Assembly (NCBI GenBank): GCA_036260075.1
Contig: DATAAM010000163.1
Location: forward strand, 1 to 5,550
DNA from: DATAAM01 sp036260075
Lineage (GTDB): Bacteria > Actinomycetota > Acidimicrobiia > Acidimicrobiales > JAHWLA01
DNA: 5,550 bases
Direction: 5' to 3'
The notes beneath the pieces were generated by a model, which was not told the origin of the DNA, searched no databases, and saw nothing but the letters and a program-made list of their open reading frames with translations. A program made the translations under genes and the position numbers. Shown here piece after piece: positions 5,123-5,550 of the stretch. The first letter of the stretch is position 1; each line of letters begins with the position of its first letter.

Positions 5123-5550
5123 ATGGCCCAGCGTTGGGACAACCCCCCCGAGATGACAATCGACCCGGAGCGGCGGTACACCGCCGAGGTCGTGACGTCG
5201 CACGGCTCGATGACGATCGCGCTCGACCCGGTGGCCGCGCCCAGGACGGTGAACAGCTTCGTGTTCCTCGCCCGGCAGGGCTTCTACGACGGCGTGGTGT
5301 TCCACCGCATCATCCCCGGCTTCGTGCTCCAAGGCGGCGACCCCACCGGCACCGGCACAGGCGGGCCCGGCTACCGCTTCGAAGACGAGCTGCCGCCCCC
5401 CGGTCGCTACGAGATCGGCTCCCTCGCCATGGCCAACGCCGGGCCCGACACCAACGGCAGCCAGTTCTTCGTGATCAGCGGGCCCGACGGCGTGCGCCTG
5501 CCGCCGCAGTACTCGTTGTTCGGCAAGGTGGTCCGCGGCATCGAGACCGT
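5123..5550 (+). CDS. Canonical soluble cyclophilin-type peptidyl-prolyl isomerase, 3' end cut off by the window
   Basis: 142 codons plus two bases are present and the gene runs past the right edge. The product is a cytoplasmic cyclophilin (EC 5.2.1.8) that should catalyse Xaa-Pro isomerisation; it has no signal peptide or membrane helix. The full active-site set is seen: FYDGVVFHRIIPGFVLQGGD (54-73) with Phe60, His61 and catalytic Arg62, then Gln70, TGTGTGGPGYRFEDE (75-89), SLAMANAGPDTNGSQFF (100-116) and SLFGKVVRGIET (131-142). Bacterial members are about 160-190 residues, so only a few dozen residues should be missing. The N-terminal PPEMTIDPERRYTA (8-21) aligns with PPPMCIDPAKTYIA (103-116) of the upstream protein, so the pair are paralogues sharing this lead-in. 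The start lies four bases after the upstream stop and has its own ribosome-binding site, so the two genes are probably co-transcribed. Confidence 0.95.
   Translation, partial: MAQRWDNPPEMTIDPERRYTAEVVTSHGSMTIALDPVAAPRTVNSFVFLARQGFYDGVVFHRIIPGFVLQGGDPTGTGTGGPGYRFEDELPPPGRYEIGSLAMANAGPDTNGSQFFVISGPDGVRLPPQYSLFGKVVRGIET

Noticed and set aside
4264..5181. A 305-residue minus-strand frame opposite the first cyclophilin
   Set aside because: It is the antisense shadow of a clear cyclophilin gene, with Leu/Arg/Val/Gly-rich sequence and no motifs.

Overview
The window is very GC-rich, with dense G/C third positions and GTG starts. It looks like an actinomycete chromosome. The cyclophilin architecture (basic N-terminus, one membrane helix, a CP...DG...PPMCIDP linker) and an aspartokinase of the mycobacterial/corynebacterial alpha-beta type would suit a lineage such as Acidimicrobiia, but that placement is an inference. 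There is no sign of mobile elements, CRISPR, rRNA or tRNA.

Layout: two transcription units diverge from a 65-bp gap at 4214-4278. Leftward (minus strand) lies an aspartate kinase gene (2999-4213), followed by a 139-bp gap that starts with a hairpin. Next come a membrane-anchored DUF4012 protein (1099-2859) and a GT4-type glycosyltransferase (47-1102). The last two overlap by four bases (GTGA) and look like a translationally coupled pair for cell-surface polysaccharide work. Rightward (plus strand) lie two cyclophilin-type peptidyl-prolyl isomerase genes in tandem, four bases apart. The first is membrane-anchored with an altered active-site motif (4279-5118). The second is a canonical soluble cyclophilin cut off by the window edge (5123 onward).

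How they work together: aspartate kinase feeds the aspartate family of amino acids (lysine/diaminopimelate, threonine, methionine). The isomerases probably assist protein folding on the two sides of the membrane. The DUF4012/glycosyltransferase pair probably belongs to an exopolysaccharide or cell-wall glycan locus continuing to the left. I see no functional link between the three groups beyond adjacency.

The most informative signals beyond ordinary annotation are (i) a strong Shine-Dalgarno sequence and ATG inside the aspartate kinase gene, exactly where the regulatory beta subunit starts in corynebacterial relatives, and (ii) back-to-back TANNNT boxes so close to both divergent start codons that the transcripts may be nearly leaderless. 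I found nothing that I would call a new biological system.
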